From NCBI GenBank assembly GCA_024692805.1, contig JAILMD010000063.1, positions 1 through 39,035 of the forward strand: 39,035 bases of DNA. The letters run 5' to 3'. This DNA is from a bacterium. GTDB lineage: Bacteria > Bacillota > Clostridia > Christensenellales > UBA1242. Below the pieces are notes generated by a model. It was not told where the DNA came from. It saw nothing but the letters and a program-made list of their open reading frames with translations, and made no database searches. The position numbers were made by a program, and so were the translations under genes. Positions 1-7,215 of this stretch are shown here, in pieces. Each line of letters opens with the position of its first letter. Position 1 is the first letter of the stretch.

Positions 1-52
1 ATGAAAAAGTCGTAATATTATTCTACATTTTAAAACCACCATAATAGAATTA

Positions 53-68
53 GACATTTGCAAATGTC
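53..68. repeat. 16-bp perfect palindrome upstream of the XRE regulator
   Basis: GACATTTGCAAATGTC reads the same on both strands. It lies about 80 bases upstream of the -10 box of the regulator gene at 159. A second small inverted repeat, CTCTC-gccca-GAGAG, follows at 83-97. A role as an operator or as the end of a transcript entering from the left is inference. Confidence 0.45.
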
Positions 69-123
69 CTATAAAAAATTTACTCTCGCCCAGAGAGAAT
101 TTGCTTAAATTGCTTAATATTTA

Positions 124-152
124 TTGCTCTTTTATTGGGAATTTGATATAAT
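124..152 (+). promoter_or_regulatory. Promoter of the XRE regulator, predicted leaderless
   Basis: TTGCTC (124-129), a 17-base spacer and TATAAT (147-152). Six bases separate the -10 box from the ATG at 159, so the expected transcription start is the A of the ATG. No Shine-Dalgarno (SD) sequence can fit in between. The -35 box matches the consensus only in TTG. Confidence 0.6.
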
Positions 153-158
153 AGAAGT

Positions 159-752
159 ATGGAAAATTTAAATATTATTATAGGAAACAATATTAAAACT
201 TTAAGAAAGGCAAATAAACTAACTCAATTTGAGTTAAGTGAAAAACTAAATTATTCTAATAAGGCTATTTCAAGATGGGAGTCAGGCGAGGTTATACCTG
301 ACGTTGAAACGCTTAATAAAATCTGCGATATTTTCAATATTCCCCTAACTCAAATTTTTGATGAGAATTTAACTTCAACTAAGGCAACAAAAAGATATAG
401 GGCGCAACTTGGAAATAAGTTAGCAATAACCCTTCTTTCAATGCTATTAGTTTGGTTTATTGCAACAATATCATTTGTTTATATTGGTTTAATAACAACT
501 AATTATTATTGGCAATTTTTTGTTGCCGCTGTCCCTGTTACCTGCATTGTTGGAATTGTCTTTAATAGTATTTGGGGAAAGCGAATGTTTAACATTGTTT
601 TTATAACAGTTTTCATTTGGTCAATGCTCGCATTTTTATATATTCTTTTCTTACAATATAACATTTGGCCAATATTCTTTATAGGAATTCCTCTTCAAAT
701 TGGTGTCATTTTAAGCGCCAACATTAGAAAAGTTCCTAAAAATGAAGATTAA
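159..752 (+). CDS. XRE-family transcriptional regulator with C-terminal membrane domain
   Basis: 197 residues. Residues 5-60 form a Cro/C1-type helix-turn-helix; the recognition-helix region contains NKAISRWESGEVIPD, typical of XRE proteins. From about residue 85 the protein is hydrophobic, with three or four probable membrane helices, and it ends in a short basic tail. Membrane-tethered XRE regulators are known in Firmicutes and often respond to envelope or lipid conditions; the ligand cannot be told here. The ATG at 159 is used because it coincides with the predicted transcription start. The next gene starts 11 bases downstream with its own SD site, so regulator, thioesterase-like protein and perhaps the ABC exporter may be co-transcribed. 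Confidence 0.85.
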   Translation: MENLNIIIGNNIKTLRKANKLTQFELSEKLNYSNKAISRWESGEVIPDVETLNKICDIFNIPLTQIFDENLTSTKATKRYRAQLGNKLAITLLSMLLVWFIATISFVYIGLITTNYYWQFFVAAVPVTCIVGIVFNSIWGKRMFNIVFITVFIWSMLAFLYILFLQYNIWPIFFIGIPLQIGVILSANIRKVPKNED

Positions 753-763
753 AAGGAGTTTTT

Positions 764-1474
764 ATGTTTAAGTTAAAAAAATTAGTTTTAGCAAGTGAAT
801 GTGACTCACAAACTAACTTATCATATATTGGCACACTTCAAATAATTGAAGATTCTTTAACTTCTTTTATGGGAAGTATGAAGTTAGACGGAATAACTTT
901 AAGCAAAACCTATGGCGCAACTTGGGTTTTTACTAAAAACAAAATTGATTTTAGAAAACCTGTTAAATGGGGAGATAAAATAACAGTAAAATGTTTCTTC
1001 TCCCTTATTTCACTTGCAACAGTTAACGTTACAACAGTTATCTTTAACAATAAAAAAGAAATTGTTTGTGTGTCAACAGTTCAAATGTGCGCATTAAATT
1101 TAAAAGAGAATAAAGTTTTTAAATTATCTCAAATTAAAAACTTAACAAATAAAAAGGTTGTTCCGGGTTATGAACTAACGCTAGATAAATTTGATAACGC
1201 AAGTTATAAGCAAATTGACAACATAATTGTTAAATTTTCTAGCATTGATAACTTATATCACACTAACAACATTGAATATGTTAGATTTATTTTAAACACT
1301 TATTCAGTTAAAGAATTAAGCACTAAACCAATTAAAACGCTTCAAATTGATTACATAAATCAAACTTATGAAGGCAACAAACTTGATATTTTAAAGGCAA
1401 AAAATAAAGATTTTGACCAGTTTGAGATTAAAAATGACAACCAAACTGCAGTTTTATGTAAAATTACATACTAA
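764..1474 (+). CDS. Acyl-ACP thioesterase-like double hotdog protein
   Basis: 236 residues, the usual length for bacterial FatA/FatB-type acyl-ACP thioesterases, which release free fatty acids from acyl carrier protein in the cytoplasm. The first hotdog half contains IDFRKPVKWGDKITVKCFF. The second half contains SSIDNLYHTNNIEYVRF, which resembles the N-x-H-x-N-N active-site strand-helix of the family, and then KTLQIDYINQTYEGNKL. The start is set by AAGGAG six bases upstream. It sits between a membrane-bound regulator and a large ABC exporter, which suggests a lipid or envelope role. The family is well supported by pattern; substrate chain length is unknown. Confidence 0.72.
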   Translation: MFKLKKLVLASECDSQTNLSYIGTLQIIEDSLTSFMGSMKLDGITLSKTYGATWVFTKNKIDFRKPVKWGDKITVKCFFSLISLATVNVTTVIFNNKKEIVCVSTVQMCALNLKENKVFKLSQIKNLTNKKVVPGYELTLDKFDNASYKQIDNIIVKFSSIDNLYHTNNIEYVRFILNTYSVKELSTKPIKTLQIDYINQTYEGNKLDILKAKNKDFDQFEIKNDNQTAVLCKITY

Positions 1475-1528
1475 ATATTAGTTACAACAATCAAAAAATG
1501 CAAAAATGTTAATAATAAAGGAATTATC

Positions 1529-4132
1529 ATGTTAAAACTTGAAAAAATTAGTAAAATTTATCAACTTGGCGACCTAACAACCAATGCTTTAAACGAAGTT
1601 AGCATTGAGTTTAGAAAAAATGAATTTGTTTCAGTTTTAGGGCCAAGCGGTTGTGGTAAAACAACTCTTTTAAACATTATTGGTGGGCTTGATAAATACA
1701 CTTCAGGCAATCTTATTATTGATGGCAAACCAACCAAAGAGTTTAAAGATAAAGATTGGGACGCTTATAGAAACCATAGAATTGGTTTTGTTTTTCAAAG
1801 TTATAACCTTATTCCTCACCAAACCGTTTTAGCAAACGTTGAATTAGCCTTAACTCTTTCTGGTGTTTCTAGAAAAGAAAGAAAACAAAGAGCTATTGAA
1901 GCTTTAAAGCGTGTTGGCCTTGAAGATAAAATAAAAAACAAGCCAAACCAACTTTCAGGCGGTCAGATGCAAAGAGTTGCAATAGCAAGGGCGCTAATAA
2001 ATAACCCTGAAATAATCTTAGCAGACGAGCCAACCGGTGCGCTTGACAGCGAATCAAGCCTTCAAGTTATGCAAATTTTAAAGGAAATTGCTAAAGATAA
2101 ACTTATTGTTATGGTAACCCATAACCCAGAACTAGCAGAAACCTATTCAACGAGAATTGTTAAACTTTTTGATGGTAAATTAATTTCAGACTCTAACCCA
2201 TTTACCGAAACAGACGAACGAAAAGAGCAAAAAGAAAAGGAAAACATTTTTCAAAAAACTGAAAAAGAAAGGAAAAAAGAAGAAAAAAAGAAGCGAATGA
2301 GCTTCTTTACCGCCCTAGCTTTAAGTTTTAAAAACCTTTTAACCAAAAAAACGCGAACAATTTTAACGGCTTTTGCAGGCTCAATAGGTATTATTGGAAT
2401 TGCCTTAATCTTAGCAATTTCTAATGGTTTTAACGCTTATGTTACAAAAATTCAAAAAGACACCCTTTCTTCTTACCCTGTAACCGTTAACAACAGTAGT
2501 TATGAAATTATCAGCTTAATGCAAATTTTTATGAATGATGATAAAAATAAGAAAAACAACGAGCTTGATAAGGTTTATACTAACAGCGAATTAACTGATA
2601 TGTTAAGCAAATTTAACGTTTCTTCTTCAAAAAATGACACCGCTTCATTTAAAACATATATTGAAGGCGATGGCAAAGATGAAATTGAATCATTAACGAG
2701 TGCAATTCAATATTCTTATTCAAATGCTAAAATTAATGGTTACTTTAACAGCATTTTAAATGGTGGCGTTATTCAAGCAAACCCAACATCTGTTTTTGCC
2801 GACGTTATTGCAGCATATCCTCTAAGCCACCCTCTTGACCCACATTCAGATCAAGCATTACGCTATACCTTGCTTTCTTATATGTTTGGAAGCGAAAGCA
2901 GTTATTATTCAAACGACCTTTGGAGTGAAATTTTAGATAACCAAGCCTTAATTGAATCACAATATGAACTTATTGGCGAAAACAGCAAGTGGGCAACTGA
3001 ATATAACGAACTTATGATTATTGTTGACCAAAACAATGAAATAAGCGATTATACGCTTTTTGGCTTAGGGCTTCTTAACCAAGACGAACTTGAAGTTTTG
3101 CTTAATAAATATATTAACGGTCAAGACTATTCTTCTCACACTGAAACCTTCAATTATGATCAACTTATTGGCTTAACTTATAAACTTATTTTAGAAAGTG
3201 ATTATTACGAACTTCAAAGTGATGACACTTACCTTGATATAAGAACGCTAAGAACAACTGATCCTGACCTTTATAAAACAAAAATAACTAATCTTTATAA
3301 CAGCGATAAAGCAATAACGGTAACAATTAGCGGAATAATGCGAGAAAAACCAACAAGCCGTGTTCATATGGCTAAATCAACAGTTTGCTATAACAAAAAA
3401 CTAACTGACTATGTTATAACTCAAAACAACGCTAGCCCGATTATTGCTAGCCAATTAGCGTCAACAACTATTGATGTTTTAACCAACCAGACACTTGCTA
3501 GCGAAGGAAAAACGCAAAACGATATTTTAACTGCGCTAGGTTATGTTGACAAATCAGTTCCAACTTCAATTTCACTTTACCCAACCAACTTCGAAGCAAA
3601 AGCAAAAATTGAAGATTTTATTGAAACTTATAATAAACAATGTGTCGCTGATGGCGAGGAAAGCAAAATTATTACCTATTCTGACACCGTTGGAACGCTT
3701 ATGAGTTCAGTAACAACAATTATTTCAGCAATAACCTATGTTTTAATTGCCTTTGTTAGCGTTTCACTTATTGTTAGTTCAATAATGATAGGAATAATAA
3801 CTTATATTTCAGTTATTGAAAGAACGCGTGAGATTGGCGTTTTGAGAAGTATTGGTGCTTCAAAACGTGACGTTAAACGCGTGTTTACCGCTGAAACATT
3901 TATTGTTGGTTTAACTAGCGGACTTATGGGAATTGCCATAACAATACTTTTAATTATTCCTATCAATATAATCTTAACAAGCGTAACCGGAATAAGCGGA
4001 ATTGCTAACTTGCCTGTTTTTGGTGCTTTAATTCTAATTGCAATAAGCGTTGTTTTAACCTTGATTGCCGGTTTAATTCCTGCTAATATTGCAGCAAAAA
4101 AGGATCCTGTTTTAGCTCTTAGAAGCGAATAA
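1529..4132 (+). CDS. MacB/FtsX-type ABC transporter, ATPase fused to permease
   Basis: 867 residues. Residues 1-225 are an ABC ATPase of the LolD/MacB group: Walker A GPSGCGKTT (38-46), signature LSGGQ (143-147), Walker B with ILADEPTGALD (164-174). A very charged linker (about 230-258, rich in K and E) leads to an FtsX-like permease: one helix near 275-300, a large extracytoplasmic domain of roughly 400 residues, then three helices near 730-860. The C-terminal part has the family sequence ERTREIGVLRSIGASKRDV. Such proteins act as mechanotransmitters or peptide/lipid exporters and work as dimers. The SD is AAAGGA. A terminator hairpin follows at 4161-4197. The substrate is unknown. Confidence 0.9.
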   Translation: MLKLEKISKIYQLGDLTTNALNEVSIEFRKNEFVSVLGPSGCGKTTLLNIIGGLDKYTSGNLIIDGKPTKEFKDKDWDAYRNHRIGFVFQSYNLIPHQTVLANVELALTLSGVSRKERKQRAIEALKRVGLEDKIKNKPNQLSGGQMQRVAIARALINNPEIILADEPTGALDSESSLQVMQILKEIAKDKLIVMVTHNPELAETYSTRIVKLFDGKLISDSNPFTETDERKEQKEKENIFQKTEKERKKEEKKKRMSFFTALALSFKNLLTKKTRTILTAFAGSIGIIGIALILAISNGFNAYVTKIQKDTLSSYPVTVNNSSYEIISLMQIFMNDDKNKKNNELDKVYTNSELTDMLSKFNVSSSKNDTASFKTYIEGDGKDEIESLTSAIQYSYSNAKINGYFNSILNGGVIQANPTSVFADVIAAYPLSHPLDPHSDQALRYTLLSYMFGSESSYYSNDLWSEILDNQALIESQYELIGENSKWATEYNELMIIVDQNNEISDYTLFGLGLLNQDELEVLLNKYINGQDYSSHTETFNYDQLIGLTYKLILESDYYELQSDDTYLDIRTLRTTDPDLYKTKITNLYNSDKAITVTISGIMREKPTSRVHMAKSTVCYNKKLTDYVITQNNASPIIASQLASTTIDVLTNQTLASEGKTQNDILTALGYVDKSVPTSISLYPTNFEAKAKIEDFIETYNKQCVADGEESKIITYSDTVGTLMSSVTTIISAITYVLIAFVSVSLIVSSIMIGIITYISVIERTREIGVLRSIGASKRDVKRVFTAETFIVGLTSGLMGIAITILLIIPINIILTSVTGISGIANLPVFGALILIAISVVLTLIAGLIPANIAAKKDPVLALRSE

Positions 4133-4160
4133 TTAACAAAAACAACCATAAAATCTATAA

Positions 4161-4203
4161 AAATTGATAAACTTAGTTTAAAATTGTTTATCAATTTTTT
4201 ATT
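4161..4203 (+). terminator. Intrinsic terminator after the ABC transporter
   Basis: AAATTGATAAAC (4161-4172) pairs with GTTTATCAATTT (4186-4197), followed by a T-rich tail. It separates the ABC gene from the signal peptidase gene. Confidence 0.8.
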
Positions 4204-4212
4204 TTATGTTAA

Positions 4213-4218
4213 TATAAT
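4213..4218 (+). promoter_or_regulatory. -10 box of the lepB operon
   Basis: TATAAT lies 11 bases before the ATG at 4230, predicting a leader of about five bases with no SD. No convincing -35 box is present at the normal spacing, because that position is occupied by the upstream terminator hairpin. Confidence 0.4.
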
Positions 4219-4229
4219 TAAGTAATATT

Positions 4230-4976
4230 ATGAATAATGAAGATGATTTAAAGGATTTAACAACTAAAAATAATAGGCAAAATAAAGTTTATATTCCAAG
4301 AGATAATCCCCTTGTTACAATATTAGCCATTTTTGCTTTTTGTTTTATTTGTTTTACTTTAACCTTTCAAATCATTTTAAAACCAATCGCTGTTAACGGA
4401 TATAGTATGCTCCCTTCAATTAACGCGAGCGCTATTGGGGCTTACGGAACGGAACAAACTGATATTGTTTATTACCGCCAACCAAACAAAGATAATATTA
4501 CGTTTGGATCAGTTGTTATAATAAACTCTAATTACACAACAACTGACCATAAAATCATAAAAAGAGTTATTGGCCAACCTGGTGACACCCTTACTTTTAA
4601 AATTGAAAATCTTTTGCCTCACTATAAAGATGGCCACACCGCTTATTATTATGAGGTTTATCTTAACGGAATAAAACTAAACGAACTAAGCGGAGAATTG
4701 CCTTACGTTATTTATGAAAAAATGGAATATGCCTTTGAATCAACTGACGTTGAAGTTTATGAATATTTCAACAATTTTTCAACAAATATGGCAATAAATC
4801 ACGAGTTTAGCGTAACGCTAGAAGAAAACCAATATTTCGTTATGGGAGATAACAGGAATAACTCAACAGATAGCAGATTCTTTGGACCGGTTAATTTTAA
4901 AGACATCATCGGCGAAGCTGTTATATTTGTTCCCTATGGGGAAACACTTGCAAGCGTTTTAATCTCTAAGATATAA
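4230..4976 (+). CDS. lepB: Signal peptidase I (Ser/Lys type)
   Basis: 248 residues. A cytoplasmic N-terminus of about 27 residues is followed by one membrane helix (about 28-50) and the catalytic domain outside. Motif NGYSMLP carries the nucleophile Ser59; IIKRVIGQPGD carries the general base Lys111; the last conserved box is MGDNRNNSTDSRFFGPV. This is the ordinary bacterial S26 peptidase that removes Sec signal peptides, unlike the two Ser/His enzymes at 26-30 kb. No SD precedes the ATG; a TATAAT lies 11 bases upstream. A degV gene follows after 15 bases. Confidence 0.92.
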   Translation: MNNEDDLKDLTTKNNRQNKVYIPRDNPLVTILAIFAFCFICFTLTFQIILKPIAVNGYSMLPSINASAIGAYGTEQTDIVYYRQPNKDNITFGSVVIINSNYTTTDHKIIKRVIGQPGDTLTFKIENLLPHYKDGHTAYYYEVYLNGIKLNELSGELPYVIYEKMEYAFESTDVEVYEYFNNFSTNMAINHEFSVTLEENQYFVMGDNRNNSTDSRFFGPVNFKDIIGEAVIFVPYGETLASVLISKI

Positions 4977-4991
4977 TCAAAGGAGAAAATT

Positions 4992-5870
4992 ATGAAGAAA
5001 GTTTTAGTAACAACAGATAGTTCTTGCGATTTAGGCAAAGAAATTTTAACTAAAAGAGGAATTAAACAAATTTGTCTTAATATCGTTTTAGGCAATGATG
5101 AATATGTTGACGGCGTAACGGTTACCGCCCCTGATATTTTTGAATATGTTAAAATCAATAAAAAGTTACCTAAAACCGCAGCATTAACTGAAGATCAGTT
5201 TACAAGATTTTTTAAAGATTGCCTAAAAGTTGCCGATGAAATTGTTCATATTGGGCTTTCAAGCGGGTTGTCTGTTCAATTTAACCAAAGCGTTCAAGCG
5301 GCATTAGCTTTTGAAGGAAAAGTTCACGTTATTGACGGAAAAAGCCTTTCTAGCGGAACAGGCCTACTTGTTTTAGCCGCCCAAGATTTAGTTGACGAAG
5401 GAAAAACCGCTGACCAAGTTGTTGAAGAAATTTCAAAACGTGTTCCTAATGTTCAAACAAGTTTTATCATTCAAGACACTGAATATTTATATCGCGGTGG
5501 GCGCTGTTCAGGAATTGCAATGATTGGCGCAAATTTATTTAAAATTAAGCCTCACATTTTAGTTATTGATGGCGTTATGAAGCCTCACGGAATGCCAAGG
5601 GGCAAAATGAATAAGGTTTTACTTGGTTACGTTGACGACACGCTTAGTGAGTTTAACCACCCTGACAAAAAGCGCGCCTTTTTAGTTCACTCTTTCTTAG
5701 AGCCTGAAATTGTTAATGAAGTTTATGAATATGTTAAATCAAAAAATATTTTTGATGAATTAACCGTTTCAACAACCGGCTCAACAATAGCAAGCCATTG
5801 CGGAAAAGGAACGCTTGGATTTATGTATATTAATGATGGAAACGAGGTTTATGATCCAAAAAATGCATAA
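4992..5870 (+). CDS. degV: DegV family fatty-acid-binding protein (paralogue 1)
   Basis: 292 residues. DegV/FakB proteins bind a fatty acid and present it to the kinase FakA for phosphorylation; FakA is not in this window. Family signatures are TTDSSCDL at the N-terminus, LPKTAALTEDQF, VIDGKSLSSGTGLL, the YLYRGGRCS loop and SHCGKGTLGF at the C-terminus. SD AAAGGAG lies seven bases before the ATG. The gene follows lepB by 15 bases and overlaps the start of the lipoprotein gene by eight, so the three are likely one operon. Two other paralogues lie at 30475 and 32198. Confidence 0.93.
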   Translation: MKKVLVTTDSSCDLGKEILTKRGIKQICLNIVLGNDEYVDGVTVTAPDIFEYVKINKKLPKTAALTEDQFTRFFKDCLKVADEIVHIGLSSGLSVQFNQSVQAALAFEGKVHVIDGKSLSSGTGLLVLAAQDLVDEGKTADQVVEEISKRVPNVQTSFIIQDTEYLYRGGRCSGIAMIGANLFKIKPHILVIDGVMKPHGMPRGKMNKVLLGYVDDTLSEFNHPDKKRAFLVHSFLEPEIVNEVYEYVKSKNIFDELTVSTTGSTIASHCGKGTLGFMYINDGNEVYDPKNA

Positions 5871-6432
5871 TAATAAGTTTAAAAGCCTGATTTGTTTATT
5901 ATTACTAGTTTTTTGCAGTTTCTTAAGCGTTGGTTGCTGGGAACAAAACAGCGATCTTGATATGAATTATTACACTCTAACTAGTTCAACCTATACCCTA
6001 TTTAATAGTTATGATGAGGTTAGAACGTCATCTTCTGACTTTATTGGGGCAACGCCAATTTCTAGGCAATATGACAAAATTGATATTAACCTTTCAAGCG
6101 AATGGCTTTATAACTTTGAAATTAACACGCTATCTTTTGACGTTTTAACAAATGAAACTGCAGAACTTCAATTTTCAATATGCGTTACAAACCTAAAGGA
6201 CGGCTCGATTGTTGGCGCAAAACAAGTTAAACAAAAAACTTACACAATTTATACAACCTATCAAGCCAACCAAACTAAATCTGAAGAAATTTTAATTAAG
6301 GATATATTTGAGCTTTCAACGGCTGAAACGATTATTTCAATAGAGTTAGTTAATACTGAGGTTTATGCCAGCTCAACCCTTAATTTCGCCATTTTTAACG
6401 TTAAATTAAACGGAAAATTAAGTTATAATTAA
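5863..6432 (+). CDS. Predicted lipoprotein, function unknown
   Basis: 189 residues from the ATG at 5863. A short basic N-terminus (HNNKFK) and a hydrophobic stretch end in LSVGC, a lipobox-like sequence with the acceptor Cys at residue 25. The mature part is Ser/Thr/Asn-rich, has no other Cys and looks beta-rich; I recognise no family. An in-frame ATG at 5851, three bases after GAGG, is an alternative start adding four residues; a start at 5815 would put a charged segment before the signal and is unlikely. The gene overlaps degV, and a terminator directly follows. Confidence 0.75.
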   Translation: MHNNKFKSLICLLLLVFCSFLSVGCWEQNSDLDMNYYTLTSSTYTLFNSYDEVRTSSSDFIGATPISRQYDKIDINLSSEWLYNFEINTLSFDVLTNETAELQFSICVTNLKDGSIVGAKQVKQKTYTIYTTYQANQTKSEEILIKDIFELSTAETIISIELVNTEVYASSTLNFAIFNVKLNGKLSYN

Positions 6433-6447
6433 GAATAAATAAATTAA

Positions 6448-6477
6448 CCCTTGCATAACCTTTTGCAAGGGTTTTTT
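6448..6477 (+). terminator. Terminator that ends at the next start codon
   Basis: CCCTTGCA (6448-6455) pairs with TGCAAGGG (6464-6471), followed by TTTTTT directly before the ATG at 6478. The 3' arm contains AAGGG six bases from that ATG, so the same bases could serve as its ribosome-binding site. Confidence 0.8.
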
Positions 6478-7110
6478 ATGTTTACTTATAAAGATGTTTT
6501 TAACGATAAAACAATTAAAGAAATTTTATCAAAAATAGATTATAATGACCGCCAAAGGATTTGCTCTCACGGCACGCGCCACGCATATTCTTGCATTAGA
6601 ATTGCGAAAACACTTTTTGATGAATTTAAAATAAATCCAATTTATTTGCAGGAAACACTTATTGCCTGCTCTCTTCACGATATTGGCAACCTTGGTGGTA
6701 AACATAACCACGCAAAAAGAAGTTTTAAATTTGCAAGAATTTTTCTAAAAGACAAATTATTAAAAGCGCCCAAGAAAAGAATTTTAACCGCGATTAAAAA
6801 TCATTCTAAAACACGCAAAAACGCTAGCATTATTGAAAAGGTTTTAGTTTGCTCTGATAAACTAGATATGTCAAAAACAAGACTAATGCCTAATGGTAAT
6901 AGTTTTAACGGAATGCGTCAATCAGCCTTTATTGAAGAAATTAAACCAATTAGAAAACTAGATTATTTTATTGTTGAAATTATTGTTACTAATCAGTTTA
7001 ATATTAATGAATGGAATAGTTATTATTTTACTAAGAAAATAGTTAAAGCTGTTAATAATTTAGCAAAAACTTTGGGATTAAAACCGAAAATAGAATATAA
7101 AAAAGCATGA
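6478..7110 (+). CDS. HD-domain phosphohydrolase
   Basis: 210 residues from the ATG at 6478 (MFTYKDVF). The HD superfamily metal-binding residues are visible: His in TRHAYSC, the HD pair in ACSLHDIGN, and a downstream CSDKLDMSKTR that supplies the distal Asp. These enzymes hydrolyse phosphoester or nucleotide substrates using divalent metals; the substrate is unknown. There is no separate SD: AAGGG lies in the 3' arm of the preceding terminator. The stop is TGA and it forms part of the 3' terminator stem, showing that TGA is read as stop here. Confidence 0.82.
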   Translation: MFTYKDVFNDKTIKEILSKIDYNDRQRICSHGTRHAYSCIRIAKTLFDEFKINPIYLQETLIACSLHDIGNLGGKHNHAKRSFKFARIFLKDKLLKAPKKRILTAIKNHSKTRKNASIIEKVLVCSDKLDMSKTRLMPNGNSFNGMRQSAFIEEIKPIRKLDYFIVEIIVTNQFNINEWNSYYFTKKIVKAVNNLAKTLGLKPKIEYKKA

Positions 7111-7126
7111 TTTCTCATGCTTTTTT
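7100..7126. terminator. Bidirectional terminator between the HD gene and gyrA
   Basis: AAAAAGCATGA (7100-7110) pairs over 11 bases with TCATGCTTTTT (7115-7125), loop TTTC. The A-run and T-run on the two sides allow it to end both the plus-strand HD gene, whose TGA lies in the stem, and the convergent gyr operon. Confidence 0.85.
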
Positions 7127-7215
7127 GTTTGTTTTTTACTAATTTTGCGATTTTTATTCACTTTTTTGTTATAAAAACCACTTTTTTATTTATTTTCTGC
7201 AAAATACGCTAAATT

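Noticed and set aside
3802..4194. 130-codon minus-strand ORF opposite the ABC transporter
   Set aside because: It mirrors the membrane helices of the permease domain and crosses the terminator; no SD or promoter.
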